Shown one piece after another: positions 22,101-33,303 of a stretch of 64,000 bases of DNA. The first letter of the stretch is position 1. The number at the start of each line of letters is the position of its first letter. The stretch is from the NCBI GenBank assembly GCA_033064195.1, contig JARBJD010000094.1, positions 1 through 64,000 on the forward strand. Direction: 5' to 3'. The stretch is from Blattamonas nauphoetae (lineage: Eukaryota > Preaxostyla > Oxymonadida). Under the pieces are notes generated by a model. That model saw only the letters and a program-made list of their open reading frames with translations. It was not told where the DNA came from and searched no databases. The translations under genes and the position numbers were made by a program.

Positions 22101-22196
22101 TCAGCAGTTCTCCGAACCCACAATTTTGTGGGCCCCAGTTTTTATTGTGTCCATCATAATCACGACTCCGGGAATTGTTTGAGGTGGAAATCGAAC
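19129..22196. other. About 3 kb without a supported gene
   Basis: Frames are short and lack family signatures. The only clear structure is a hairpin at 20395-20426. A frame of 136 codons at 20103-20513 surrounds that hairpin but shows no recognisable domain. Confidence 0.4.
20395..20426. repeat. Perfect 12-bp hairpin
   Basis: GAAGGGCTTGCC at 20395-20406 and its exact complement at 20415-20426 enclose the loop ACAGAATC. No run of T follows, so it is not a simple terminator. Confidence 0.85.
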
Positions 22197-22236
22197 CTCC
22201 TAAATAGGATCCCCGGCTGGGGTCTCCTATTTAGGA
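22197..22236. repeat. Hairpin at the left edge of the foldback element
   Basis: CTCCTAAATAGGA (22197-22209) pairs exactly with TCCTATTTAGGAG (22224-22236). CCCC and GGGG inside add further pairing round a GGCT loop. Confidence 0.8.
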
Positions 22237-23217
22237 GTCTGTTTTGGCCCCCTTTTTGACCCTTTTTTGGCTCCAAAATTGGAGATCCTTAACATTTAAG
22301 CTTCGAGGATCCACACTTCCTGACCATATTCCTCCGCGCCTGTTCATGATTTTTTTGCTCGTTTGATTTCTGGTGGTGTGGGATGGTTTTCTCTCGAAAT
22401 AACAATTTTTGAAAAATGAAAAATCCTGGGGGGAGCTGGACGAAAAAATGGTAAAAAAACTGATTTGCCTGTATAATAAGCTTAGGATTGTGAAAATTTA
22501 TATTGATCATATCTCCACAACCAGACATAGTTCGGACATGAAGTTTTCACTAATATGGATCTTTTGTTGAGGATAATTTTCTTCTGCAAATTTTGAAAAT
22601 TTTCGACGACTTCATAAAACGGAGTTTTTTTTTCTCTTATTCCAACAATTCGATCCATGATCATCCAACATTTTTCTCAATGTCCAGTTTTTTCTGGAAT
22701 TGATTCCTTGGATTCAATTCTAATTGTGTTAACATCGATTTGAATGAATTTGAAGATCATTTGAAAACCGGATGAATAGCTAGCGAATAAAAATCAGAAA
22801 GGCGACAAAGCAACCCAAAATTATCTCAACTGCCGCAAGGGGATTGTTTTCAAAATTTTCAGAAGAAAACAATCCTCAACAAAAGATCCATATTAGTGAA
22901 AACTTCATGTCCGAACTATGTCTGGTTGTGGAGATATGATCAATATAAATTTTCACAATCCTAAGCTTATTATACAGGCAAATCAGTTTTTTTACCATTT
23001 TTTCGTCCAGCTCCCCCCAGGATTTTTCATTTTTCAAAAATTGTTATTTCGAGAGAAAACCATCCCACACCACCAGAAATCAAACGAGCAAAAAAATCAT
23101 GAACAGGCGCGGAGGAATATGGTCAGGAAGTGTGGATCCTCGAAGCTTAAATGTTAAGGATCTCCAATTTTGGAGCCAAAAAAGGGTCAAAAAGGGGGCC
23201 AAAACAGACTCCTAAAT
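22229..23217. mobile_element. Foldback element with about 370-bp near-identical inverted arms
   Basis: The left arm (22229 to about 22600) and right arm (about 22848 to 23217) are reverse complements with almost no differences. Both encode the same 79-residue frame in opposite directions, which is therefore an artefact. The central spacer is about 250 bases. The outer ends read ATTTAGGAGTCTGTTTTGG. No transposase is encoded, so this is a foldback or large MITE-like element. The near identity means recent insertion or ongoing conversion between arms. I could not identify a convincing target duplication. It interrupts an ARM-type gene remnant on its right. Confidence 0.8.
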
Positions 23218-23495
23218 GGTTGGAAAGCTCCGTTTCGCGTTGGCGCAAGTTCAGGGCATGTCTGTTCGAGATTAAACAATTGATTTGGGCCAGGTGCAAT
23301 CTTAAGAAGCAGTAAAAATGCTTGTTCTGCGGCTTCGGTGCCTAAAATGGGCTCTTCTTTGAGAAAGTCGAAGAGAGAGAGGATTGCTGATGAAATTTCA
23401 GAGCATGAGACGATTGAATCGATATCAAGAGTCATGAACAAAGGCTGAACTACATGTCGTTCAGTTTCGACAATAAGAGAGGATAGAATTGTCAT
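23187..23495 (-). pseudogene. Fragment of an ARM-repeat-type host gene, cut by the foldback element
   Basis: A leftward frame of 102 codons. Residues 1-90 have the amphipathic helix pattern of ARM/HEAT proteins (SSAILSLFDFLKEEPILG then EQAFLLLLKIAPGP). The last eight residues are encoded by the arm of the foldback element ending at 23217. The rest of the gene is not seen beyond the element, so it is probably a truncated host gene. ARM proteins with similar helices occur at 33.3-35.6 kb and 44.1-45.3 kb. Confidence 0.5.
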
Positions 23496-23978
23496 TCAGA
23501 ACAAAACAACCGAGATTGAACATTGATCCTCCCAGAATTAAAAGTCTCAGTTTCACGGAGCTTCTTACGCATCAAAACGAAGTATATTGACCGGAAACGA
23601 ATAAAATCTCACATAAAAGTTGATATGTCCAATAAATACCGGAATAACAAAGACAAAGGACAAGTATTACAAAGATCCGGCTAAATCAAATGGTACAGCT
23701 ACAGAATATCAACGAAAACGTTAAACTATCTCCTTTGTCTCGTTGGGAAACAAGGGCATTGTGTATGCGTGTTGGTTGGTGAAGAAAACCCCAAAAATAG
23801 TTGGTGGGCGATCTGGACTAGGTGACTGCCTGTTCTGTCAAAGATTGGTGGTACAGCGAAAGAACATAATAAATAAGGGAAAGAATGCGATCAAAGCTAG
23901 GGTGTCAAAAAGACGATGAGAAAGGAAATTGCTGACCGGGGTCTGAAAGAAGGTGAAAAGAAAAGTCCGCCAGTGATG
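23496..23978. other. Intergenic, nothing recognised
   Basis: No coding or repeat structure that I can support. Confidence 0.4.
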
Positions 23979-24851
23979 TTAAAATATGATACAGGGGCAG
24001 GAAGACATAGAAGCTCCAATTCGAGCTGAATCCACAGTTTCCGGCTGAGATACATTGTTGGGCAGATCCGGATCCTCCAGGACTTGTGTGTTCTCGAACG
24101 CGACCTTCCTCGCGTCTGGAGTCGGAGAACCGTGCGGCGTGAACGGATCCATTTCAGCCGAGTCAAGTGGGACATTTTCCGGCTGAGACGGGGTCTCCAT
24201 TACGCCATAGTCTCTGAGATTGGAAGTGAACGGTGCGGTCAGGGTGAAAGTGGATTGGGGACGAACACTATCGCCTAGAGTGAAGGTGTGGAAGAGCGGA
24301 GACGTGATTCGACGGGGCATGCCGATGGAGCCAAATAAGAGTGACGGTTTCGATTGTTGAGTCTCGTTGATGCGATTGATGGTTTGCGCTTGGAATGGAG
24401 TGACATTTGGGGATAGAACTGGAGTGTTTGGAGGACGTGGCGAGTTCCATATGCTTCCAGGTGATGTACACGACAACTGGTCAACGCTTTGATATCCGAC
24501 AGTTGGAGGCGCTGTTAGACGGGACTGCTGGAATGCAAATGTTTGGTTTGGAATGAACTCCAAGACAGAAACTGCACGGGTCATGTCAGTAACTAGCGAG
24601 GGGTCCAGTTCTTTTCTCCTGACTTCATTCGGGGAGCAGGCTTGGTGAGATGGTGGTGTGAAAGAGTCAGGATTGATCTCATCAACTTGATTACTGTGAA
24701 AAGAGAAGTCTGGGGTTGGAAAACAATTTTCCGAGAGTGGATCCATGAGTGGTGCTGACTGGTAATTGAGGAGAGTTGAGCCGAAACGAAAATCTGATGT
24801 GGACATGAGGAGTGAATCTGTCCCTTGGTTCTGCCCTTCAAAATCAGGCAT
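23979..24851 (-). CDS. Ser/Pro-rich disordered protein with a C-terminal CaaX-type box
   Basis: A single-exon frame of 290 residues from ATG 24851 to TAA 23979. Composition is low-complexity: Ser, Pro, Thr, Asn and Gln, with many SP and TP sites (for example SPRPPNTPVLSPNVTP and DPFTPHGSPTP) that could be phosphorylated by proline-directed kinases. The last residues are SCPCIIF: the final four, CIIF, fit a CaaX prenylation box (Phe in the last place favours geranylgeranyl), with another Cys two residues upstream. This suggests a membrane-tethered, intrinsically disordered regulator or scaffold; the function is inferred. No folded domain seen. It is divergent from the PHD gene that starts 257 bases away. 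Confidence 0.65.
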   Translation of the reverse strand: MPDFEGQNQGTDSLLMSTSDFRFGSTLLNYQSAPLMDPLSENCFPTPDFSFHSNQVDEINPDSFTPPSHQACSPNEVRRKELDPSLVTDMTRAVSVLEFIPNQTFAFQQSRLTAPPTVGYQSVDQLSCTSPGSIWNSPRPPNTPVLSPNVTPFQAQTINRINETQQSKPSLLFGSIGMPRRITSPLFHTFTLGDSVRPQSTFTLTAPFTSNLRDYGVMETPSQPENVPLDSAEMDPFTPHGSPTPDARKVAFENTQVLEDPDLPNNVSQPETVDSARIGASMSSCPCIIF

Positions 24852-25107
24852 TTGGGACAAAATCACCTACCACAGAGGAATCCAACGAGGTGTATCAACA
24901 ACGATTGACAGAAAAAGCTAATAATGGTTTGTCCATCCCATAATTCAGCCAGTTTCAGTTTAGATGAGAAATCTCTCACGACAACTAGAAAGGATCTCGG
25001 TTGATGTTCAGGCTTTGAAAAGGGAGTATTTTCCCTTCCACATGTCTCTTGATGCGCACCTTTTTTTTCAATCTGATCGACCCAATCAGATAATTTGTCC
25101 TGGCCTG
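24852..25107. promoter_or_regulatory. Divergent intergenic region between two host genes
   Basis: The 256 bases separate the start codons of the CaaX protein (-) and the PHD-knuckle-PHD gene (+), so both promoters must lie here. I see no clear core promoter motif. Confidence 0.4.
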
Positions 25108-26985
25108 ATGCCGCCACCAAAGGCTGTATGTCCGTCCGAATTGCATAAAAGTCCTTTCGATTTCTTCCATAGCCTTTTTATCAACTCTCAGAAACATTTC
25201 TATCATTTTTCATTCAACTCCCACCTTTGTTCGATCATCACGTTCTTTTTTCAAACAATCAACATTTCTTATTCGCATTGCAGCAATCTTCTACATCATC
25301 CAAGACTCCAGAATGGGCACCGTTAGATGTCCTTGACGACGAGGTCACGGATGATGGTATGACCAAAACACTCTTCACCTCTCAAATTTTCTTCAAACCG
25401 AGCCCAAATATCAATATGATGAAAATATCATGAAACCATTCAGACGATACAACTCATCGTTTTGATGATTATCTTTCATTTTTGTGCTATCTTTCTCGAC
25501 TTCGACGACCTTTTCTCATTCGCTCAATCATCTTCTCATGAATCTCTCAGATGTGATGTGTTCTGTATGTGGCTCATACGATTCGAGTGATGTCAACCCA
25601 ATTATCCTTTGTGATGGATGCCAATGCGCTGTCCACCCTCGCTGTTATGCTGTCACCGACGCCGAACTCGAAAAGGACACCTGGCTCTGTCGCCCATGCT
25701 CGTATGCCTCCCTTCAATCTCCAGCTCTTTCTCCATTTTCTCGAATATTTTCTCAGAAAGCATGTTCCGCCACGAACCCCAAAAGGCCAAGTTAATGCTG
25801 CAAGACGATGCTCAATTTGCGAACATCTCGGTGGGGCTCTGAGTGAAGTATCGCGCCCACCAAGCTGGGTTCATACAAGTTGTGTTGTGAACTTCCCGGA
25901 ATTGACCTTCGTCGATGGATGTGTTGACATCCAGAAACTTCATCCTTCACGCTTCGCAAAACCTTGCTACATCTGCTCCAACAAAGACAGCGCCACCCTG
26001 TGCTGCTCATATGTTGGTTGTTCCAATGCTTTCCATGGACATTGCGGCGTTCGCAGTTTGTTTCGTCGATCATGTTCATCTCTCACCCTTCTCCCTCTTT
26101 TTTGTCCATATTCCATCCTGCTACAGATAACTTTATTTTTGAAACAATTCCACATCCTTCCCGCAATAGAGCGTTCCAGCCAGTCCACTATTGCAAAGAG
26201 CATGGAGCTATCATTGCTGAAGCTGACGAATCAAGCTACTACGTGTTCTATGATCGTCAAACGTGCTGTGTCTTTGTTGCGGGTTTGATTTCTTTACTAT
26301 TGACTGAAATCGTCTTCTTTAACTTGGATCATTTTCAAATTCAAATCAAAACGAACAGATAAACCTGATAGCAGTATTCCTGTTGATGTTGATGCACCTC
26401 AGTCGTTGAGGGATAAATATCCTTATGCCCTACCAATCAGCGATATCGAGAAATTAAAGGCATTGTCCCGCGATCGTATGTCGCTCCTATTCTCGCTTCC
26501 CAACATCGTACCTCTCTTAACAATGGGCTATTCTCGCTTTACGATGTCATTTTTCATTCCCCATCATGAATTTCTTCCGATTTGTCTCAGGAGGAAGCGA
26601 CGAGCAATTCAAAAATTACGATGATCCCTATCAAGCCCTGAGCAACTGCCTAACCTCATTCCACCGCCTGAAGCAAGAGAAAAAGGCTTCATACAACCTT
26701 ACCGTTGATTACGTCGATCCAAACACTCTGACGCCCCACAAAAGGTCATCACGCGATTCAGGCGAAGGAGGTGGAACTGACGCTGAAGGCAACGTCGCCA
26801 AACGAACCAGAGCTCGAACAGGCAAAATTATCGACGATGACGACGACGAGGAAGAAGACAAACCGAAAAAGGAGAAAAGAAAGGGGGACGGAATCACTGT
26901 TGTAAACGCGTCCCCACACTCCATGCTTGTCCTCGACTCAGCCCCTGGGTTCCCACCACCCGATGGTGCCATCCAAGTCGGCTGA
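25108..26985 (+). CDS. PHD-zinc knuckle-PHD (PZP) chromatin reader, seven exons
   Basis: Exons 25108-25125, 25284-25356, 25551-25701, 25757-26055, 26127-26267, 26359-26475 and 26591-26985 join to 397 codons. All six introns are GT-AG, 55-194 bases, with pyrimidine tracts and donors GTATG, GTTTG or GTGTC. PHD1 (about residues 34-80) has the full Cys4-His-Cys3 set, CSVC...CDGC...H-P-R-C...CRPC. A knuckle (RRCSIC...W-V-H-x-x-C, about 98-123) and an extended PHD2 (CYIC...C-S-N-A-F-H-G-H-C, about 151-177) follow, the order seen in BRPF, JADE and AF10 proteins, which read histone H3. The tail is a basic/acidic nuclear-type segment (KRTRARTGK, then D/E run, then KKEKRK). No bromodomain or EPL segment, so it is a compact PZP protein. 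It ends 98 bases from the convergent phosphatase gene. Confidence 0.9.
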
Positions 26986-27083
26986 AAACCTTAATTCTTC
27001 ATACCACACACAATTCACTGAGTAGTTAATCACTGTCTCTCAACGAAAGAATGGGAAAGTGTTAGAAATGAAAAATCGTCGAT

Positions 27084-30000
27084 TCAGTCTTCTTGAGTTG
27101 CCTGTTTCAAATAGTCTTCAAACGGCATGATCACTTTTTCGATCGACCCCCTATCCGTCAATACATCATTTCCCCGCGGTCGCCCTCCCCGAATCATCTG
27201 TTCGTTGGATGGACCGATCGGAAATCGGACTGGTTCCGATTTGTCCTCCTTTTTCGTTTGATCTTTCTGATTGAAGACAAGTTTTGAGTCTGAGTGTTTA
27301 ATCCCCTCGTGCCTCTCGTCGCAGTCGCGAGGGACGGGAGATTGTGAGTCGAGAGTGATGGAGTAGAAAGAGGGAGGAAGAGAGAGGTCGAGGAAGCGAG
27401 TGACGAGTGGGAAGAAAATTGGCCAGATGGAGAAGTTGGTGATGGACGGGATGAGAAGGGGAAGCTGACGGAAGAAGGGAGGAGGAGAGAGAAGATGACA
27501 GAAGAAGAGTGAATATGTCAGAAAATGATGAAAAAACACAAAAAATAAGGAAAAAACACCAAAAACACAAAAAGTCTCCTTGAATCAACAGTCTCATCCC
27601 CGCTCACTCTCCAAACCGCTTTCTCCCTGCTGTATTCTGAGTTGACCCACTCGCCCCTCTTCCTCCTCTCTTCCACCTCATCCCACAAGCTCCTCGTCTT
27701 CTCATACGCCCTCGCTTCCTCACACTCCTTCTGGTTGTTCCACAAGAAGTTTCCGAATCGCCCGCTTGTCAAATGGAAGAACACAAAATCAAGAAAACCA
27801 CTTCCGAACTCAAATTGATCTGGGAATTGTGTGACAAGTTGATAACAGCAATCCAGAAACTGAACAAATGTGGGGCTGAGCTGTTTCTGCATCTTCTGCG
27901 ATGTGAAGAACGCTGGTGTTGATCCCGTCCGATCAGCGAAGCGGTGTCCAAACAGGAACCAGTCTTTTTCCAGCAATCCGATGAATCCAGCGAGTGTTCT
28001 GTGGCGTGGATTGACAAAGATGGAAATCAGAGAGCAGAGTTGAGGTGTGCGATCCCATCCATCCGAACAGTGGATGAGGAGAGAGGTGGACGAGAGGAGG
28101 GAGGAGAGGGAGGAGGCAGAGTGGAGGATCATGGCGAGGTGATGGTACCAGGAGGAGGCGAGGAGGGACTGGGTGGGGCTGGGAGGGATGAGAGGCAAAG
28201 AGGGGAAGGATGAAGGGAGAGAGAAGATGATGGGAGAGAGGAGATGGAGGGTGGAGATGGGAGAGAAGAGAAGAAGTGAAGGGAAGGAAGGGGAAGAGGG
28301 GAGGAGAAGATGGAACGAGGTGATGGGTGAGAAAGATGGCATACTCGTCGATAATAATCTCATAGTCGGCACGGATCGAGTCATTGACTCTTTTTCTGCT
28401 TCCTTCGTCGTTTGCCGCTTCTTCTCTCCTTTCCTCCTTTTTCTCTTCTTCTTTTTTTGGCTCTTCTTTCTTCCGAATCCGAATGGCATCTTCCAACGAT
28501 TTTATCAGCGCTTGCAGACTTTCCCTTACTTTGTGGATGTTCTGAATCCCAAGAAACGCCACATCAGCGAAACTGGGCGAAACGAAGAATGAAAAAATGA
28601 TCGAATGCTGACAGAAACTGACTATGACAATAAAAAACGCCAAAAAACAAAAAAATGGCCTATTTTGACCATTGCAAATGCATACTTTGAGACTCGCTTC
28701 TTATCTTCGTATCCACCCTTCATAAACTTATTTCCAACAGCAGCAATTTTGGGTCGAGCGTCCACGATCAATAATGACTTCAAAACCTGCCCTGCACCTT
28801 TTTCACCTCCAAGACCAGTCGGGGATCGTAATGATGGGAGTGGGATGGGTGAGCTGGATGGAGACGATGGTTGGAGACCAAGGTGCGAGACGATCTGCCA
28901 ATCTGAAGACAATTCAGAACCAATAGAATCGTCCTGCGGTTCACGCGATGGAAAACTTGGAGAAATGTCTTCCTCTTCAGAATCGGACACATCCAACGAA
29001 GGAGACACAGAATGTGATTCCAACGTTTTGGTGTCCGACGACGGTGATGAATTGAAAGAGAAATAAGGAATACGTGAAGAGAAGATCGGCCCAGACTGCG
29101 CGTGAGGTGACAGACCACAATTTTGAAGGCCGCTGTCATGTGGGGGCATCATGAGAGGGTCGTTGATAGCGTCTTTCAAATGGGAGATATTTGGGAGAGA
29201 TGAAGAGATAATGGGTGACTGAGGTGATGAGGGACGGCCTGGGTAGGGATGTGTCGTGAATAATGGAAGAGGGGGCGAGTCTGGTCTTCCATGTGAAGGA
29301 GTGTGCGGGAAAATCGATGATTGTGAGCTGAATACGACTGGCTTTGTCTCAAAAAATGATTGATAATCAGCTAAAGCGTCCGCAGGCTGTTCAGAGCGAA
29401 CTACAGCCTTGAATTCTGTCCAATTCGAGAGATATGCCTTAGCGATCATTGAAGAATCTGGTGGAGTTGTTTGTTCTCCCCAAATCGTCTGTGTGCGATA
29501 TGAACTAGAAATCTCGTCGTGTGAACGAGAGCTTGGAGATCGGATCGGTGTTGTGCTTGATTGAGTGATGGGGGAATCATTTGGATCTGATCCGGACCAG
29601 GATGGACGAACAGAAAGAGATGCTATTGTTGAAAGCATCTCGAGATCGTCTGGATTCTCCTTTCCAAACAGACCAGTCAAAGGCTGCCCAGAGCGACAGA
29701 CTGTTCGTCCATTTTCGTGTTGGAACGAGAGGACAGGAAATCTGTGTTTGCAGCGATAGTTGGCTATTTTGTGGAGAGAATCATCGCTGATGTTGGCAGG
29801 GACACATAGGAGCATTGGGTAGGTATCACAAAGGCCAAAACGAAGATTCTCTTTTGTCAGTCGCCATTGGTTGTTGCGAGATGCGAATATACCCATCTTT
29901 GTGTATTCTTCCAGCAAATTAAAATGCCTCCAACTCTCGCGGGAAATTCGCGGTGTGTCTTTTCCTAATTGCGAAGGCGGTGTTCGGTGTTGAAAAGCGA

Positions 30001-30742
30001 AGACTTTGTTGATCGATGTGATGGGGACAAATAGAGAAAGAATGGTATTCATCTGCCGTAAAAATGAGGATAGTGGCAATGTGGGTGAGGTAGATGTGAA
30101 TTTGAGCGAGTGTCCCCACTTGAGACGAAGCGAGATGAATGAGGGTGTTTTCTGGTCATCGAAGGCTCCAATGGACAGAAATGGGATCGAGAGTTTCCGG
30201 ACCTATGAAGAAAAATGGAGAAAGCGATGATCAGAACGGGTATAAGTCAATTTGCGAGGAGAATGAATCGAGATCGAGATGGAGGTGATCTCCATCAAGC
30301 AAATAGCGATTTTCACACTTTTTTGTCCTTAGACATTGTCCAGGAGGGAACGAATACCAAACTGAAGATTCAAGAAGGAAGAGAAGAGCGAGAATGAAGA
30401 GTTGACAGATATGGGAAATGAGAGTGAGAAGATATCGATGAAGAACCAACAAAATAGGATGAAAACTCGGAAAACCAAACCGATATGTCGTTACGATCAG
30501 TTGACACGGAATGAAAGGCGTATCGATGTATACATCCTCGTAGACGGAGTGCTGAAAGACAAACTCACCATCCAGCAGTGTGAACGGCAATGCTAGAAAT
30601 GTGACATGAAAGTGGAATAAGAGAACAAACACTTGCTGGTGAGCATTCAACCAGGTGCAATTATTCGTTGTGTCGTTGATAAGGCTTGATCAACCCAGGA
30701 TGTGATTGATGACAGGGTCGGCATATCCTTCATCCCTTTCAT
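27084..30742 (-). CDS. Myotubularin-type phosphoinositide 3-phosphatase, seven exons
   Basis: Exons (leftward) 30742-30652, 30592-30481, 30361-30319, 30202-28686, 28572-28345, 28178-27608 and 27464-27084 join to 980 codons plus stop. All introns are GT-AG, 59-166 bases. The PH-GRAM start is visible (TLLDGEFVFQHSV, then TTYRLVFVP, then KLSIPFLSI). The phosphatase core includes WRLTKEN, CDTYPMLLCVP, a VDARP segment, FLGIQNIHKVRESL, and the active loop HCSDGWDRTPQ with Cys near 701 and Arg near 707, so it should be active. Substrates of the family are PI3P and PI(3,5)P2 on endosomes. A Ser/Pro-rich insert of roughly 250 residues splits the core, and a Lys/Glu run precedes the catalytic exon. No FYVE or coiled-coil tail seen. 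Confidence 0.9.
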
Positions 30743-30938
30743 GATCGATAATTGAAAGAAATACAGCCAGTGAAATGGAAAACACTTGAAGTTAGTTAGT
30801 TACACAGAGAGTGGACGAAAGATGGCAGACATTCGACAGAACAAACGAAAATGAAAATCGTTTGGAAGATGTCCATTAAGCGAGATGAGAAACCAAAAGA
30901 AGAACAAAATGAGGCCGAAGAGTCCACACGTCGAATTT
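30743..30938. promoter_or_regulatory. Short spacer upstream of the phosphatase gene
   Basis: The 196 bases lie between two genes on the same strand and must hold the phosphatase promoter and the 3' end of the gene upstream. No motif recognised. Confidence 0.35.
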
Positions 30939-33027
30939 TCATTGCCTTGACGAAGTGACCTTGGTCCGTTCCACAAGGGAAGCAAAATCGACAGTGGAGG
31001 GCATTCGGGGGTGTTCGGGGAGAGTGAGGGGGAGGGCTGAGAGAGTGTGCGAGGAAGGGTCGAATGTGATGCGGAAAGTGTCTTGTGGGCTGAGGAAGGG
31101 AAAGAGGGAAGAGGAGAGGAAGACAGCGATGAGCGGGAAGCAGACAAACCGGAGAAGGGACGAGATCTGAACAATCCACTTCAGACTGTCGAGAAGAGAG
31201 CGGAGCATCTGTTTGAGATTCTGAGGCAACAAACGAGGCGAGAAATGGGAGAAAGAGAGATGAAGCGAAAGAGGAGGCAGAAAGAGGGAAAGAAGAGAGA
31301 AAGGAAGAAGGGAGAGAGCAATCAAGAAAGAAGAAAGGAAGCACACAAATGGACGGCACATCTCAGCCATCTCCGCAATCGTCAGTTTGTCAATCGAGTC
31401 CACAATCCCATCCCTGTCCCGCCGCCCGAACCAGCCATGCCCAACACCCGCCAGCAGCATCTGCAGCAGCGTCGGCAGGATCTTCTCCCTGAAACGAACA
31501 CCGAAAGAGGAGACGTCACAAGACAACACAAAACACACTTCACAAACACCGAGTCGAACGGAGTTCCTTTTCCGCGTCGCCCCACTTTCAGTTCCACCGA
31601 ATCACACAACTTCGGACACTTCGCCAGTTCTTCCAGCAGCACACGGTGGTTCGCTCGGACTTGGCCATCTTTCGAGAAATTCCCAAACAGCCCGCCCGAC
31701 GCCGGCTCGCGAGGTGCTGCGAAGAGCGCTTCCAATCCGCCGCGTTGGAAGGACGGCGGGAGAGTGCCGTGGCGTTCGGTCACTTCTTCTTCAGTCGGCG
31801 CACAAGCTGGTGTGTGCGATGGATGGAAGGCATCAAACTCAGGAAGCATCAGAAACTGCGAGGGAAGGAAGGAGAGTGGGAGGGGAAGGAGGAATGAGGA
31901 GATGAAGGGAGGCGAGAGGCAGGAAGGAGGAAGAATTGATTCGAATGTCGTTCTTGTTTAGCACACCGTGTATGCTGTATTGTCATCAAAAATTGTGCTT
32001 TCGGTGATCCCCACAAATGCTTCCCACGGATTGTTTTCTCCGCTCAGCGAGGCGAAGCTGTTTGTGCACACCTGTTCGAAGCGGCGACTGAGGAAGAAGA
32101 TGGGAGAAGGAAGGAAGAACAGAAAATATGAAAGATGAAAGAAGAAGGAAATAAAAAAGAAACAAATCAGAATGAATAACATAACAAAGTGACAATTCAG
32201 GAAAAGAGGAACGATTTGGAAACACACCCCATGTAGCACATCAGATCCGAATTAGCATTCTTGAAACGCCTCCCGTTCTTCCACAGGTCTTGGTTCACCG
32301 CGTGCAGCACAATCAGCCCCGACTCCATCCGAACATCCAGCTCGAACGGATCTTCACAAACGGACACTCGCATCAGCTGAACAACATCATATTGAAAACA
32401 AGAAGAACAAACATATGAAAGTGCCGATCGCTCTGTGATCATGTGCACGTGCAGATGACCCAAGCCAAACGCATCCAACATCGGAACCAGAAATCGTTCG
32501 TATCGCTCGAACTTCGGGTCTGGCCACGACGGCGGAATAAATCCCTCCGACAGCGCTTGTGGGAGAGACGGCGTGTGGGCCATCGGATAGGCCGAGAGAT
32601 CAGCTGGTCGGTAAACGCGTTGGTCGTCGCGAGAAACACTCAAAACACAAACACGAAGAACTGGGAATGTCAGCTTCACTCCCAATCCAGACACTTTCCC
32701 CGCATGCACTCCCGTCACTCGAAACTTCTGCCGGCTTCGTTCTCCCATATACGCACTCAGAAGCGACGCATCAGCAAGTCGTTCTTTCCGCCATTCCACT
32801 GATATCGTGTGGCCATGCAACGTACGATATGTCGTCTTCATCATGATCTCGAAGGGATCCAATCTCGTCGATAAGTCCACCATTCCTTGTTTCACTTCCA
32901 GGCTTCCATTTTGCATCGACGAGAACGAACACCGAACTACTTTCCCAAATCCCGAGAACAAGGACGACAGTTCATCCACCGTTGTCCTGTGATCAATGAA
33001 ATCAACTTCAAATGTCAGTGTTGGCAT
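30939..33027 (-). CDS. 530-residue host protein with RRM-like N-terminus, six exons
   Basis: Exons (leftward) 33027-32228, 32087-31967, 31855-31548, 31488-31347, 31220-31150 and 31089-30939 join to 530 codons plus TGA. Introns are GT-AG, 59-140 bases, with strong pyrimidine tracts. Residues 1-105 look like an RNA-recognition motif (a TLTFEVDFID strand, a DELSSLFSGFGKVVRCSF helix-strand, then HGHTISVEW), though the RNP aromatic residues are poorly conserved. The middle has strands and a Cys-rich patch; the C-terminal part is helical (ILPTLLQMLLAGVGH, LKQMLRSLLDSLKWIVQI). I do not recognise the whole protein. The first exon may hide one more in-frame intron near 32.65 kb. Role unknown; RNA binding is a guess. 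Confidence 0.7.
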
Positions 33028-33303
33028 TGGGAAATGAATGAGAGTGGATCACCCCACAACCGAGTATTCTCCAACACCAACATTCTCTAGCAGCTCTTCA
33101 ACACTTTTGTTGGAGGAATCAATACACAAGACAATGGATGACAATATGTGAGATGACAAGGGAAGAATGAATCAAAAATCAACTGCTATTTCGCCTGGAA
33201 GTTTTGTCGATTTCGTTTTCTCAACTTCCCGAAACGATTTCACCTCAAATCCATCATTCGAGCTGCAGATCGTGATCTGCAAAGAGTGAGGAGAAGAAGA
33301 GAG

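Noticed and set aside
22289-23157. Two identical 79-residue genes on opposite strands
   Set aside because: They are the two arms of one inverted repeat read in opposite directions, with no other sign of coding.
30581-30600. Extra 17-base intron (GTGAGTTTGTCTTTCAG) in the myotubularin start
   Set aside because: It looks like perfect splice sites but is too short, and reading through gives the expected LLDGE GRAM motif.
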